Source: Myxococcales bacterium
Lineage (GTDB): Bacteria; Myxococcota_A; Polyangia; Haliangiales; Haliangiaceae
Length of the DNA: 32,438 nucleotides
Assembly: GCA_016794545.1 (NCBI GenBank)
Contig: JAEUJX010000370.1
Span: 1-32,438, forward strand
Reading direction: 5' to 3'
Position numbers and translations under genes: made by a program. Below are positions 14,073 through 21,297 of the stretch, one piece after another (position 1 is the stretch's first letter; every line of letters begins with the position of its first letter). Under the pieces are notes generated by a model. The model did no database searches, had not been told where the DNA came from, and saw only the letters and a program-made list of their open reading frames with translations.

Positions 14073-14998
14073 TAGTCCCAGGCGTAGGTCTTCCAGAACT
14101 GCCAGGCGAGCTGCGTCGCGCTCGCGTAGGTCGGGCACGAGAAGATGCCGGCGCCCTGCACGCCGCCGGCCCAGCAGTGGGCCATGTTGTCGAACGTGCA
14201 GAGCTCGACCTGGCCGCCGGTCGGGCAGCCGTCCCAGCGGCGGCACGTGCCGCCTTGCACGGTCCGTGTGGTGAACGTCGTCGCGCAGCCGTTGTGCGCG
14301 GCCCAGTCGGTGGCGGCGCTGTCGCTGCAGCTCGCCGGGATGATCGAGTCGCTCGTGCCGTGGAACATGATGATCGGGCGCCTGTCGTTCACGCAGCCCG
14401 ACAGCTCGTGCGTGCCGCCAGAGTGCGGCGCGACCGCGCGGACGCCGGGGACCATGCAGCCGGCGTGGTGCGAGAAGTAGCCGCCCATCGAAAAGCCGGT
14501 GACGAACACGTGCTCGGTGTCGAGACACTGGTCGGCGGAGATGTCGGCGGCCATCGCCTCGAGGAACGCGAAGTCGTCGCCCGGCGCGCTGGGCGGGGCG
14601 CCGCTCGTCGAGGCGCACAGGTTCGTGCCGACGTTCCAGGGCGCGGTGAACGTGTCGGGCCCGCCCTGGCCGTCGGGGAACGCGAGCGCGACCTTCTCGG
14701 TGTCGGCGAGCGCGGTGTACGCGGTGATGTCGACCATCTTCTGGCCCGACATCGTGTAGCCGTGGTGGACGTAGACCAGCGGCATGCGCTCGGCCGGCGA
14801 GCCGGGCGGCAGGTACACGCGATACGTGCGCTGGAGGCCGCTGACCGTCTGCTGGCGCATCGACAGGCCGCGGGCGCCGGCGCGCGTGCCGCACGCGATC
14901 GCGTCGGCGGGTGCGTCGGTGGCCGGGGCGGCGTCGACCGGGGCGTCGGGCGAGGAGCCGCACGCGGCGAGCACGAGGGCGAGGGCGGCGCGGGTCAT
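14072..14998 (-). CDS. Secreted PHB-depolymerase/feruloyl-esterase-like lipoprotein
   Basis: The 308-residue protein (ATG 14998) has lipobox LAAC (Cys13) and an Asp/Ala/Pro-rich linker to about residue 35. The alpha/beta-hydrolase domain follows the LpqC/PHB depolymerase type: RTYRVYLPPG, PLVYVHHGYTMSG, the nucleophile elbow GFSMGGY (Ser170), HGTSDSIIP (Asp217) and NMAHCWAGG (His274). The catalytic triad is thus complete. Several Cys pairs suggest disulfides outside the cytoplasm. The likely substrates are polyesters or plant-type esters, but this cannot be settled from sequence. Its ATG overlaps the stop of the upstream lipoprotein gene by 4 nt, so the two are cotranscribed. Confidence 0.92.
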   Translation of the reverse strand: MTRAALALVLAACGSSPDAPVDAAPATDAPADAIACGTRAGARGLSMRQQTVSGLQRTYRVYLPPGSPAERMPLVYVHHGYTMSGQKMVDITAYTALADTEKVALAFPDGQGGPDTFTAPWNVGTNLCASTSGAPPSAPGDDFAFLEAMAADISADQCLDTEHVFVTGFSMGGYFSHHAGCMVPGVRAVAPHSGGTHELSGCVNDRRPIIMFHGTSDSIIPASCSDSAATDWAAHNGCATTFTTRTVQGGTCRRWDGCPTGGQVELCTFDNMAHCWAGGVQGAGIFSCPTYASATQLAWQFWKTYAWD

Positions 14999-15837
14999 GG
15001 CTCGTCGACCCCCCGGCCCGTGTCGAACAGCACCTTCCAGCCGCCGCCGGGTTGCTGCTTCCAGATCGTGACGTAGGTCGAGCGCCAGCCCTCGGCGGCG
15101 GTCTTCCCGGTGAACGTCGCCTTGCCGACGGTGTAGCCGAGGCCGCCGTGCGTGCCGCTCGCGATCGGCGCCCACGCGAGGAGGCCGGTGGTGAGGATCG
15201 GCGCCATCAGCTCGCCGACCCGGTCGCGCGGGACCACTCCGCCCTTGCTCCACATCCAGCCGTCGGGCGCGAACGCGTCGACCCAGGCGGGGACACCCCG
15301 CTCCTTCACCGCGGCCGCGAACGCGAGGTCGGCCTGCTCGAGCTCGGGCGCGGACACGTACGGGGCCGGCCGGAACCGGAACGCGAGGTCGACGCCGCCG
15401 GCGAGGCGCGCGACGAGGTCGTCGCCCTCGCGCCCGTACGTGATCGACTTCGGCGCGTCGTGCGCGGGGTTCGCGAACTCCGCGCTGGAGGCGGTGTGCG
15501 CCGTCTTCGTGAACGTCACCTGCTTCGTGCCGCCGGGCATCGCCCACAGGCGCAGCACGCCGTCGAGCTTTCCGCCGTCGGAGTCGTCGACGATCATGAC
15601 CTCGAAGTCGCCCGCGCTCGGGAACGAGACGCCGTAGAGGGCGCCGCTCGCGGCGACCCAGTGCTCGTGTCCCTCGGGGCTCTGCCAGTGGCCGGGCCAC
15701 CACGACAGCGGCGCCAGCGCTGCGGACAGCTCGGACGAGGCGGCCGGCGGCGACGCGGAGGGCGTCGGCCGCTTCGGCGCTCCGCCACAGGCGGCGAGGG
15801 CGGCGGCGAGGACCACGGCGAGCAGGGCGGCGCGCAC
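14995..15837 (-). CDS. Lipoprotein with DUF6265-like and SnoaL/DUF4440-like domains
   Basis: The 280-residue product from GTG 15837 starts MRAALLAVVLAAALAACGG with lipobox LAAC (Cys17). Residues about 40-150 look like DUF6265: LSWWPGHWQSPEGHEHWVAA, ALYGVSF, then DGVLRLWAMPGG and ITYGREGDDLVARLAGG. Residues about 165-280 resemble an NTF2-like DUF4440/SnoaL domain (ADLAFAAAVKERGVPAWVDAF and WMWSKGGVVPRDRVGELM). This two-domain layout is common in secreted proteins of unknown role. TAGTCT lies exactly 6 nt before the GTG, which supports this start and a leaderless message. The following esterase gene overlaps it by 4 nt. Confidence 0.82.
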   Translation of the reverse strand: MRAALLAVVLAAALAACGGAPKRPTPSASPPAASSELSAALAPLSWWPGHWQSPEGHEHWVAASGALYGVSFPSAGDFEVMIVDDSDGGKLDGVLRLWAMPGGTKQVTFTKTAHTASSAEFANPAHDAPKSITYGREGDDLVARLAGGVDLAFRFRPAPYVSAPELEQADLAFAAAVKERGVPAWVDAFAPDGWMWSKGGVVPRDRVGELMAPILTTGLLAWAPIASGTHGGLGYTVGKATFTGKTAAEGWRSTYVTIWKQQPGGGWKVLFDTGRGVDEP

Positions 15838-15843
15838 GCCGCG

Positions 15844-15849
15844 AGACTA
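15844..15849 (-). promoter_or_regulatory. -10-like box TAGTCT, 6 nt before the GTG at 15837
   Basis: On the minus strand TAGTCT is followed by CGCGGC and GTG. It fits the TAnnnT pattern seen at other leaderless starts in this window. No Shine-Dalgarno sequence and no clear -35 box are present. Confidence 0.42.
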
Positions 15850-15860
15850 CCAGCTCCCGC

Positions 15861-16286
15861 TCAGTTCTCGTCGAGGCGGAGAGCCCCGCCTTCGACCACG
15901 ACCGCGGCGAGCGCGACCGCATCGCCGCCGTCGGCGGCATAGGTCACGACGCGCTCGGGGCCGGTGTCGTCGATCGCCAGCTCGGACCGGCGGAGCAGCT
16001 CGGCGAGCGGCAGCATGTCCCGGCGCCAGCCCATCAGGTGGTCGTGGATCGCGGATAGGTCACCGCCGAGGCGCGTGCGCGTGTGGGAGGACAGCAGGTC
16101 CTTCCACGCCGCCACGTCCTCGGTCTCGAGCGCGCGCAGCATCCGGTCGACCAGCACGTCGGCCGGGCCCGGGGTCACGACGGGAGTGGCCTCGGCTTCC
16201 ACCACCGTGGCGGGCGTCGTTCGCGGCGAACCGCCGCTGCAAGCTCCCAGGAGGATCGCGAGCAGGAATGCACGACTGCGCTGCAT
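15861..16286 (-). CDS. Small lipoprotein of unknown function
   Basis: The 141-residue protein starts MQRSRAFLLAILLGACSGGS; the lipobox LGAC anchors Cys16. A Thr/Pro-rich linker (about 20-40) leads to a helical segment (VDRMLRALETEDVAAWKDLLSS, residues about 46-68) and a C-terminal beta part ending with AALAAVVVEGGALRLDEN. The shape hints at an NTF2-like fold, but no family is recognisable. It is transcribed in the same direction as the 15837 lipoprotein gene, 23 nt upstream of that gene's start, so an operon is possible although the downstream gene has its own -10-like box. Confidence 0.75.
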   Translation of the reverse strand: MQRSRAFLLAILLGACSGGSPRTTPATVVEAEATPVVTPGPADVLVDRMLRALETEDVAAWKDLLSSHTRTRLGGDLSAIHDHLMGWRRDMLPLAELLRRSELAIDDTGPERVVTYAADGGDAVALAAVVVEGGALRLDEN

Positions 16287-16330
16287 GGTTCCACGAAAGC
16301 ACAGCTCGCCCGCGTGCCGAACTTTTCGGC

Positions 16331-16353
16331 TAAGGTCTGCGGCGAACGGAGGA
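16331..16353 (+). promoter_or_regulatory. TAAGGT -10-like box and GGAGGA ribosome-binding site
   Basis: TAAGGT (16331-16336) follows a short CCGAA/TTCGG inverted repeat. GGAGGA sits about 5 nt before the ATG at 16358. This gene thus has an ordinary leader and Shine-Dalgarno sequence, in contrast to the leaderless starts elsewhere in the window. Confidence 0.45.
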
Positions 16354-16357
16354 ACGG

Positions 16358-16873
16358 ATGAAGAAGGTGCTCCTGGCTACGGCTCTCCTGGCGGTCGGTT
16401 ATGGCGGATGGCGGCTCGTCGGCGGCGGCGGCGGCGACCAGGCGGCCGAGACGTCGGTCGATGACTCCAAGCTCGCGCTCGATCGCATCTGGATCGATCA
16501 CCTCCCCCGCAGCGAGAAGGACATGATCCAGGTCTTCGCGGCGGTCTCCGAGGAGGAGTTCGGCGTGTTCCAGCACACGAGCGCCTGGAAGGGCGCGTTC
16601 GAGCTGTTCCGCTTCAACTTCAAGGGCGGCGACATCCACGCGACCTACCCGCAGGACAACAGCCGCGAGAAGATCACGGTCAAGGCGACCCGCTGCAACG
16701 AGGGGCAGATGGACTACTGCCTCGAGGTCTCGGGCAGCTCGCGCGGCGTGAAGAAGTACTACTCGCGCAAGGGCTGGGAGATCGACAGCGCGCAGTCCGC
16801 GAAGGACCTCGAGGCCCAGACCGACGCGCTCGCGAAGCAGCTGTCCGCTGGCCTCCCCGCCGACGAGGAGTAG
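16358..16873 (+). CDS. Membrane-anchored or secreted protein of unknown function
   Basis: The 171-residue protein starts with one hydrophobic segment (MKKVLLATALLAVGYGGWRL) followed by a Gly-rich stretch. There is no clear signal cleavage site and no lipobox, so it may remain anchored. The soluble part has FAAVSEEEFGVFQHTSAWKG and a beta-rich centre (ELFRFNFKGGDIHATY). One Cys pair (TRCNEGQMDYCLEV) could form a disulfide, and the tail is an acidic helix. I do not recognise the family. A good ribosome-binding site precedes the ATG and a hairpin terminator follows the stop, so it appears to be transcribed alone. Confidence 0.8.
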   Translation: MKKVLLATALLAVGYGGWRLVGGGGGDQAAETSVDDSKLALDRIWIDHLPRSEKDMIQVFAAVSEEEFGVFQHTSAWKGAFELFRFNFKGGDIHATYPQDNSREKITVKATRCNEGQMDYCLEVSGSSRGVKKYYSRKGWEIDSAQSAKDLEAQTDALAKQLSAGLPADEE

Positions 16874-16878
16874 GGGCC

Positions 16879-16896
16879 CGGCGCGTGTTCGCGCCG
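16879..16896 (+). terminator. Terminator-like hairpin after the 16358-16873 gene
   Basis: CGGCGCG (16879-16885) pairs with CGCGCCG (16890-16896) around a 4-nt TGTT loop, 5 nt after the stop codon. A short T-rich run is the only tail, so termination strength is uncertain. Confidence 0.5.
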
Positions 16897-16986
16897 ACGC
16901 TTGTCACCCTTCAGCGTTCCGCGCATGCACGCATCGCCGGCGCCGGCCGTGCAGCGTGCTCGTGCCGTCGCCGGCTCGGGCCGCCC

Positions 16987-17014
16987 TTGACATCGCATCC
17001 GTTATAACGGATGC
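16987..17014. promoter_or_regulatory. TTGACA box followed by a perfect 20-bp palindrome (operator)
   Basis: TTGACA at 16987-16992 is followed two bases later by GCATCCGTTATAACGGATGC (16995-17014), a perfect 20-bp palindrome. TATAAC inside it is only 10 nt from the TTGACA, so the two are not a standard promoter pair. The palindrome has the size and symmetry of a TetR- or MarR-type operator. The only coding sequence in the next 100 bp is the methyltransferase fragment at 17092; the original target gene may have been displaced by the rearrangement there. Confidence 0.55.
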
Positions 17015-17091
17015 TTCGTCTGGTCAGCCGCCGCCGGTGACTCTCCCCATGGCTTCCGACGCAGAGACCCTCGAGCTCGGTTCGCTAAGCG

Positions 17092-17195
17092 ATGACCGGG
17101 CCGCGCGACACGTATCCCGACCGGTACTGGGGCCCGGACCGCCTCGATCTCGAGACCTGGCGCCGGTTCGCCGTACTGGAGGACCCGCGTGGCGA
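17092..17195 (+). pseudogene. 5' fragment of the methyltransferase gene (broken copy)
   Basis: ATG at 17092 begins a frame reading MTGPRDTYPDRYWGPDRL and then LETWRRFAVLEDPR. This is the same N-terminus as the complete methyltransferase at 19076-19867. Similarity stops at about 17180, and the frame runs into the antisense pseudokinase gene. The fragment keeps a natural ATG directly before the shared sequence, which the complete copy lacks. It looks like the original 5' end of the gene, separated from its body by 1.9 kb of other DNA. Confidence 0.78.
17097..17173. repeat. Direct repeat, left copy (77 bp)
   Basis: This stretch matches 19114-19190 at 76 of 77 positions; the only difference is T versus C in the GATCT/GATCC codon region. 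It covers the first 25 or so codons of the methyltransferase and flanks the pseudokinase gene on the left. Confidence 0.9.
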
Positions 17196-18794
17196 TCACC
17201 TGGTGATCTTCTGGAGCTCGGCCGCCAGCTCGCTCGCAGTTGGGCGCTTGTGTGGATCCGCATCGAGTCCGCTCGCGAGGATCGCGCCGAACGCAGCCGA
17301 GCCTGGATAGGGTAGCGGCTGCTTCGCGGCGATGCGCTGGACGATCTCCTGGAGCTGCGAGCCGAACGGGTGCTTGCCCGTGACGGCGTGAAACAGCGAC
17401 GCGCAGAGCGCGAAGACATCGCCGGACTCGTCGCAGCCGCGGCCGAGCACGAGCGCCTCGTAACCCGAGTACGGCAGCTTGTAGCTGGTGGGCCCGCCGG
17501 ACCGGAGGTCGACGCTCGCGACGAACCGCCGCGATCGCGGGGTCAGCTGTGTGAAGTGCAGGTCGTCGTCGACGTAGATGACCTCCGGCGCCAGTCCGTG
17601 CAGGGGCTTCAGGGCCTCGTGAAACGCTTCGAGGATCGCCGCGACCTCGATGCCACAGTGGATCGCCGCCGCCTCGGCCAGCGGAGCGCGGTCGAGGATG
17701 GAGCGACCCGCGGGTTCGAGCTCGACGAGCTCGTCGCGAAACCCTTGCCCCGATACCGGATCGGCGGCGCCGATGTGCAACAGCGACGCGATGCCCGGGT
17801 GATCGAAGCGCAGGCGCTCGACGAGCTCGTCATAGCTCTCGGCGTGGCGCATCGTCATCGTCGCGAGCACCGCCTTGCCGCCCTGCGTGTAGCCGCGGTA
17901 CACGGCATCGGCATGACCCGAGCGCAGCAGCGTGCGCGTCGTCGCGAGACCGTGCGCGACGCGCAGCGACGAGCTGTCGTCGCGCTCGACGGGGCGCGTG
18001 TACCACGCGATCTCGTCGGTGCTCAGCCGTGGAATGTTCTCGCTGCCCGGTAACGAGGCGAGATCGACGGACGGAACGCGGAAGCCGTTCGCACGTGCGT
18101 GACGAATGAAGTGACGCGGCAGGCGCACGTGGTCGTCACGCACCTGCGCCGCGAGCTGTGCGGGCCACAGGTACAGCCCATCGGTCAGGATGTCGGCCGG
18201 ACCGAGCACGTCACCGCCCAGGTTCGTCGCGAGCCTGTCGCCCGCGCGATAGAGGTGGCCGGACTCGAGGTACGCCACGATGGCGGCTTCGTCGGCGGCC
18301 GGTCGATCACGTCGCGCCTCGTCGAGCGAGACGCTCGTGCCGTGACCGTACGACAGATCGCGAAAGAAGCCGACCTCGCGTAGCTGGCGCGTCCATTCCA
18401 GGTCCGTCGAACGAATGCGCTCGGCGTAGTGCGACGCGACGCCGTTCGCGCGCAACGCCTCGGTCACGTCGCGCTCGCCACCCCAGCCGGTGCGAACCCG
18501 CAGGTCGTAGTCACTGGCCAGCCACGTCAAGAAGTCGATCGCGCCGCGAAGCGACTGGGTGCCCCCTTCGTTCACGACGAGAATCTCATGCGGCTCGATG
18601 CGGATGAACGTGCCCCTCCCCGGCTTGCCGGCGCGCACCCGCGCGTAGTGCAGATCTGCGTGGGCTGACGAGTCAGCGATCTCGTAGATGTTCTCGTTGA
18701 ACTCGAACGCATCCGCACGCGCATCCAGCCAGTCGCGGATCCGCGGGACGTCGAACACGCCGTCGGATGGTGTCAGGTAGAGGTTGTCGGTCAT
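17196..18794 (-). CDS. Large protein with C-terminal protein-kinase-like (pseudokinase) domain
   Basis: The 532-residue protein starts at ATG 18794 (MTDNLYLTPSDGVFDVPRI). Residues 1-115 form an unrecognised alpha/beta domain. Residues about 165-245 contain a motif block (GGDVLGPADILTDGLYLWP and DDHVRLPRHFIRHA) that I associate with small proteins of unknown function. Residues about 285-530 follow a Ser/Thr kinase: VYRGYTQGGKAVLATM resembles the N-lobe, GDVFALCASLFHAVTGKHPF is the typical subdomain IX region, and HKRPTASELAAELQKI is subdomain XI. The catalytic loop, however, reads LHGLAPEVIYVDDD, so HRD, Lys and Asn are all changed, and no DFG is visible. I infer a catalytically dead, possibly scaffolding or ligand-binding kinase fold. 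It lies between two copies of the methyltransferase 5' end. Confidence 0.75.
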   Translation of the reverse strand: MTDNLYLTPSDGVFDVPRIRDWLDARADAFEFNENIYEIADSSAHADLHYARVRAGKPGRGTFIRIEPHEILVVNEGGTQSLRGAIDFLTWLASDYDLRVRTGWGGERDVTEALRANGVASHYAERIRSTDLEWTRQLREVGFFRDLSYGHGTSVSLDEARRDRPAADEAAIVAYLESGHLYRAGDRLATNLGGDVLGPADILTDGLYLWPAQLAAQVRDDHVRLPRHFIRHARANGFRVPSVDLASLPGSENIPRLSTDEIAWYTRPVERDDSSSLRVAHGLATTRTLLRSGHADAVYRGYTQGGKAVLATMTMRHAESYDELVERLRFDHPGIASLLHIGAADPVSGQGFRDELVELEPAGRSILDRAPLAEAAAIHCGIEVAAILEAFHEALKPLHGLAPEVIYVDDDLHFTQLTPRSRRFVASVDLRSGGPTSYKLPYSGYEALVLGRGCDESGDVFALCASLFHAVTGKHPFGSQLQEIVQRIAAKQPLPYPGSAAFGAILASGLDADPHKRPTASELAAELQKITR

Positions 18795-19075
18795 GGACGA
18801 GTCAGCTCGTGGTGGACCGCTTCCATCGCCGCATTGTCGAACGCTTGCGCGGTGCCGCGCGCCCGCCGTCGTCGATCTTGAACTGCGACACTGTTCGGGC
18901 CACCGACGCGAGCTCGAACGCTTCACCTCCAACCAACCCCGTCATTGCGGCACGCATCCTACGTTGTACGGAGGCCGAGTCTGCCCTCTCACTGCGGTTC
19001 GATCACCTTGGGGGCGAAGCGAGGTGGACGACACCTGCGTGCTACGTTGTCGCGCGATGACTCCTGGTCGGCCAC
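18795..19075. other. Non-coding stretch between pseudokinase and methyltransferase
   Basis: This 281-bp gap holds no convincing gene. CTACGTTGT occurs twice (18958 and 19042). The second copy contains a TAnnnT hexamer (TACGTT, 19043-19048) 8 nt before an ATG at 19057, which opens an 11-codon frame ending at 19092. That short frame lies out of phase with the methyltransferase. Confidence 0.4.
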
Positions 19076-19867
19076 GTGGCAGCGAAGACTGACTGGCGCG
19101 CACACCCCCTGTGCGGGCCGCGCGACACGTATCCCGACCGGTACTGGGGCCCGGACCGCCTCGATCCCGAGACCTGGCGCCGGTTCGCCGCGCTGCTCGA
19201 TCCGACCGCCGAGATCGCCGCGATCCTCGCGGCGCTCGGTGACGTGACCGACGTGGTCGACGTCGGCGGCGGGACCGGAACCCTCGCCGAGGCGATCGCC
19301 GCCCGCGTCCCGCTGATCGTCATCGAGCCGGACCCCGAGCAACGCGCTCACGCGCCCGCTCACCTCACGGTCCGCGCCGGGCGCGCCGAGGCCGTTCCGA
19401 TCGCGGACGGCGGGGCCGATGCCGCGATCGCCACGTGGGTCCTCCAGTACACCGACGATCCGGATCTCGCCGTCGCCGAGCTCGCGCGGATCGCGCGCCG
19501 GCGGGTCGTGATCGTGCAGCCCGCACCGAACAACGACCTCGTCGAGGTCTACAACCGCGAGGCCGTCGCCGCGGGGATGCTGGTCTCGCACCATGGCTGG
19601 CTCCTGGCCCGCGCGGCGGCGGACCTCGAGGCGCACGGGTTCGCGGTCACGCTGGAGCACGTCGCGATCCCGCTCCGCACGCCGCCGGGCGGCGCGCCGG
19701 AGCTCGCGGACATCCTGTCGCGGATGCACACGCGCGATCCGGTGAAGCGTGCCGCCATGGTCGCGGCGACCACCGACTTCATCGCCGAGCGCCTGGAGCA
19801 CGGCCCGCTCGCCGACGACGGCGTCGTGCTGTGCGCGCGGCGCGATCAGGTGTCTTCGAGCGTGTAG
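19076..19867 (+). CDS. Class I SAM-dependent methyltransferase
   Basis: The product is a class I methyltransferase of up to 263 residues. The SAM-binding motif I is VVDVGGGTGTLAEAIA, followed by the acidic LIVIEPDPEQ, RAGRAEAVPIADGGADAAIA (motif of the UbiE/COQ5 type) and WVLQYTDDPDLAVAELARI. The substrate is unknown. The start is uncertain: an in-frame stop upstream leaves GTG 19076 as the first option. The matching broken copy suggests that the ancestral protein began MTGPRDTYPDRYW, at a point that here falls in the middle of the frame (about codon 13). No clear promoter precedes GTG 19076. The 3' end overlaps the convergent cyclase gene by 22 nt. Confidence 0.88.
   Translation: MAAKTDWRAHPLCGPRDTYPDRYWGPDRLDPETWRRFAALLDPTAEIAAILAALGDVTDVVDVGGGTGTLAEAIAARVPLIVIEPDPEQRAHAPAHLTVRAGRAEAVPIADGGADAAIATWVLQYTDDPDLAVAELARIARRRVVIVQPAPNNDLVEVYNREAVAAGMLVSHHGWLLARAAADLEAHGFAVTLEHVAIPLRTPPGGAPELADILSRMHTRDPVKRAAMVAATTDFIAERLEHGPLADDGVVLCARRDQVSSSV
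19114..19190. repeat. Direct repeat, right copy (77 bp)
   Basis: Partner of 17097-17173, with one mismatch, in the same orientation. The distance between matching positions is 2017 bp. After 19190 the two sequences diverge, although a few further residues remain similar at protein level (RRFAALLDP here and RRFAVLEDP in the left copy). Confidence 0.9.
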
Positions 19868-21297
19868 AGCTCGATCGGCTCGGCGCGGCCACGGATCGCG
19901 ACGCTGCCCTCGATCCGCCGCAGCTTGAACGCCGCCGGGTCGCGGAGGCGGGCGACGACGTCTCCCGTGAGGAGCACGTCGAGCTTCATGTCCTTGGTGA
20001 TGCCCTCGACGCGGGACGCGACGTTGACGGCGTCGCCGATCACGGTGGACTCGATCTTCGACGCGAAGCCGATCGTCCCCATCACGACCGAGCCGCAGTG
20101 CGCGCCGATCCCCGACACGATCGGAGGGGCACCGCGGGCGGCACGCTCCTCGTTGAGCTTCTTGAGTGCGCGCCGCATCGCGACGATCGCGGTGACGATG
20201 CCGTCGGTGTGCTCGTCGTCGAACAGCGCCATGATCGCGTCGCCGATGTACTTGTCGACGAAGCCGCCGGCCGTGTCGATCGCCTCGCCCATCCGCGCGA
20301 GGTACTCGTTGAGGAGCTCGAAGACCTGCATGGGCGTGAGGCCCTCGCAGAGCGTCGTGAAGCCGCGGAGGTCGGTGAACAGGACCGAGATCTGGCGCGG
20401 GGCCGCGGTGCCGACGACGATGTTCTCGATCCCCTCGGGCGCGACGACGTTCAGGAACGTGCGGGGGACGAAGCGTTCGAAGGACGCGAGGGTGAGGTGG
20501 AGCTTGCCGAAGCTGTTCTCGAGATCGCGGGACATCTCGTTGAAGCCCTTCGCGAGCGACCCGATCTCGTCCTCGCGATCGACGGTCGCCCGATGGCCGA
20601 GGTCGCCACCGGCGATCTTCGCCGCATCGGCGGCGAGCCGCTGGATCGGGCGCGACAGCGTGCGGGCGACGAGGAAGCCACCCAGGAGCGCGAGCACGAG
20701 CGCGACCACACCGAGCAGGATCGCGTTCCTCATCGCCGCCCGGACCTCCTCGGCGACGCGCGCGAGCGAGATGCCGATGCGAACGGTGCCGATCCGTTCT
20801 CGCGACACGTTGTACACGGGCGCCGCGACCTCGAGCACTCGATCGCCGCGATGCGCCCGGACGGTGTCGAGGAAGCTGACGTCCGTGAGCACGGGGACCT
20901 CGGTCTCGCGGCGCTCGGTGGTCGAGAGCGCGGCCTTGGTCGCGGACAGCGGCACGGCGTCGGGGACGAACCGCTCGCCGAGCTCCTTGGGCTCCGCGGC
21001 CGAGATCCGGTTCTGGTTCCGCGCGTCGTGCACCATGACGTACACGAGCTCGGTGTTGTCCCGCATGAGCAGATCGACGTTGAGGCGGATCGAGGCCCAG
21101 TTGGAGTCCTCGACCTGGTTCAGCACGGAGAACGACAGCGTCTGCGCCGTGGCGATCGCCTCGTCGCGCTTCGAGTCGTGAACGTTCGTGCGGACCGAGG
21201 ACGTCCACTGCCAGACGAGGACGGCGACGGTGGCCGCGATGAGCAGCGAGGTCAGGAGGACGATGCGCGACCCGATGGTCCGGAGCCGGAGCTTCAT
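19846..21297 (-). CDS. Membrane adenylate/guanylate cyclase with periplasmic sensor and HAMP domain
   Basis: The 483-residue protein has a first membrane segment at about 9-30, a periplasmic sensor (about 32-190), a second segment (about 192-212), a HAMP domain (RTLSRPIQRLAADAAKIAGGD) and a class III cyclase domain (about 300-483). Catalytic residues are all present: metal-binding Asp309 (LFTDLRGF) and Asp353 (DKYIGDAIMALF), Lys349, Thr418 in ESTVIGD, Asn425 and Arg429 (DAVNVASRVEGI). An active enzyme making cAMP is therefore likely, controlled by signals outside the inner membrane. Its ATG overlaps the stop of the upstream SUOX-fold lipoprotein gene by 4 nt, so the two should be made together and may work as sensor and output. 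Confidence 0.94.
   Translation of the reverse strand: MKLRLRTIGSRIVLLTSLLIAATVAVLVWQWTSSVRTNVHDSKRDEAIATAQTLSFSVLNQVEDSNWASIRLNVDLLMRDNTELVYVMVHDARNQNRISAAEPKELGERFVPDAVPLSATKAALSTTERRETEVPVLTDVSFLDTVRAHRGDRVLEVAAPVYNVSRERIGTVRIGISLARVAEEVRAAMRNAILLGVVALVLALLGGFLVARTLSRPIQRLAADAAKIAGGDLGHRATVDREDEIGSLAKGFNEMSRDLENSFGKLHLTLASFERFVPRTFLNVVAPEGIENIVVGTAAPRQISVLFTDLRGFTTLCEGLTPMQVFELLNEYLARMGEAIDTAGGFVDKYIGDAIMALFDDEHTDGIVTAIVAMRRALKKLNEERAARGAPPIVSGIGAHCGSVVMGTIGFASKIESTVIGDAVNVASRVEGITKDMKLDVLLTGDVVARLRDPAAFKLRRIEGSVAIRGRAEPIELYTLEDT

Noticed and set aside
16936-16947. 12-bp palindrome GCCGGCGCCGGC
   Set aside because: Easily produced by chance in GC-rich DNA; no gene or promoter element is associated with it.
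16987-17008. TTGACA and TATAAC read as a standard -35/-10 promoter
   Set aside because: The spacer would be only 10 nt. The palindrome is better read as an operator; no -10 hexamer with normal spacing is visible.
18989-21208. Long antisense open frame across the cyclase region
   Set aside because: Spans the methyltransferase, the cyclase and an intergenic gap with low-complexity sequence; a shadow frame.
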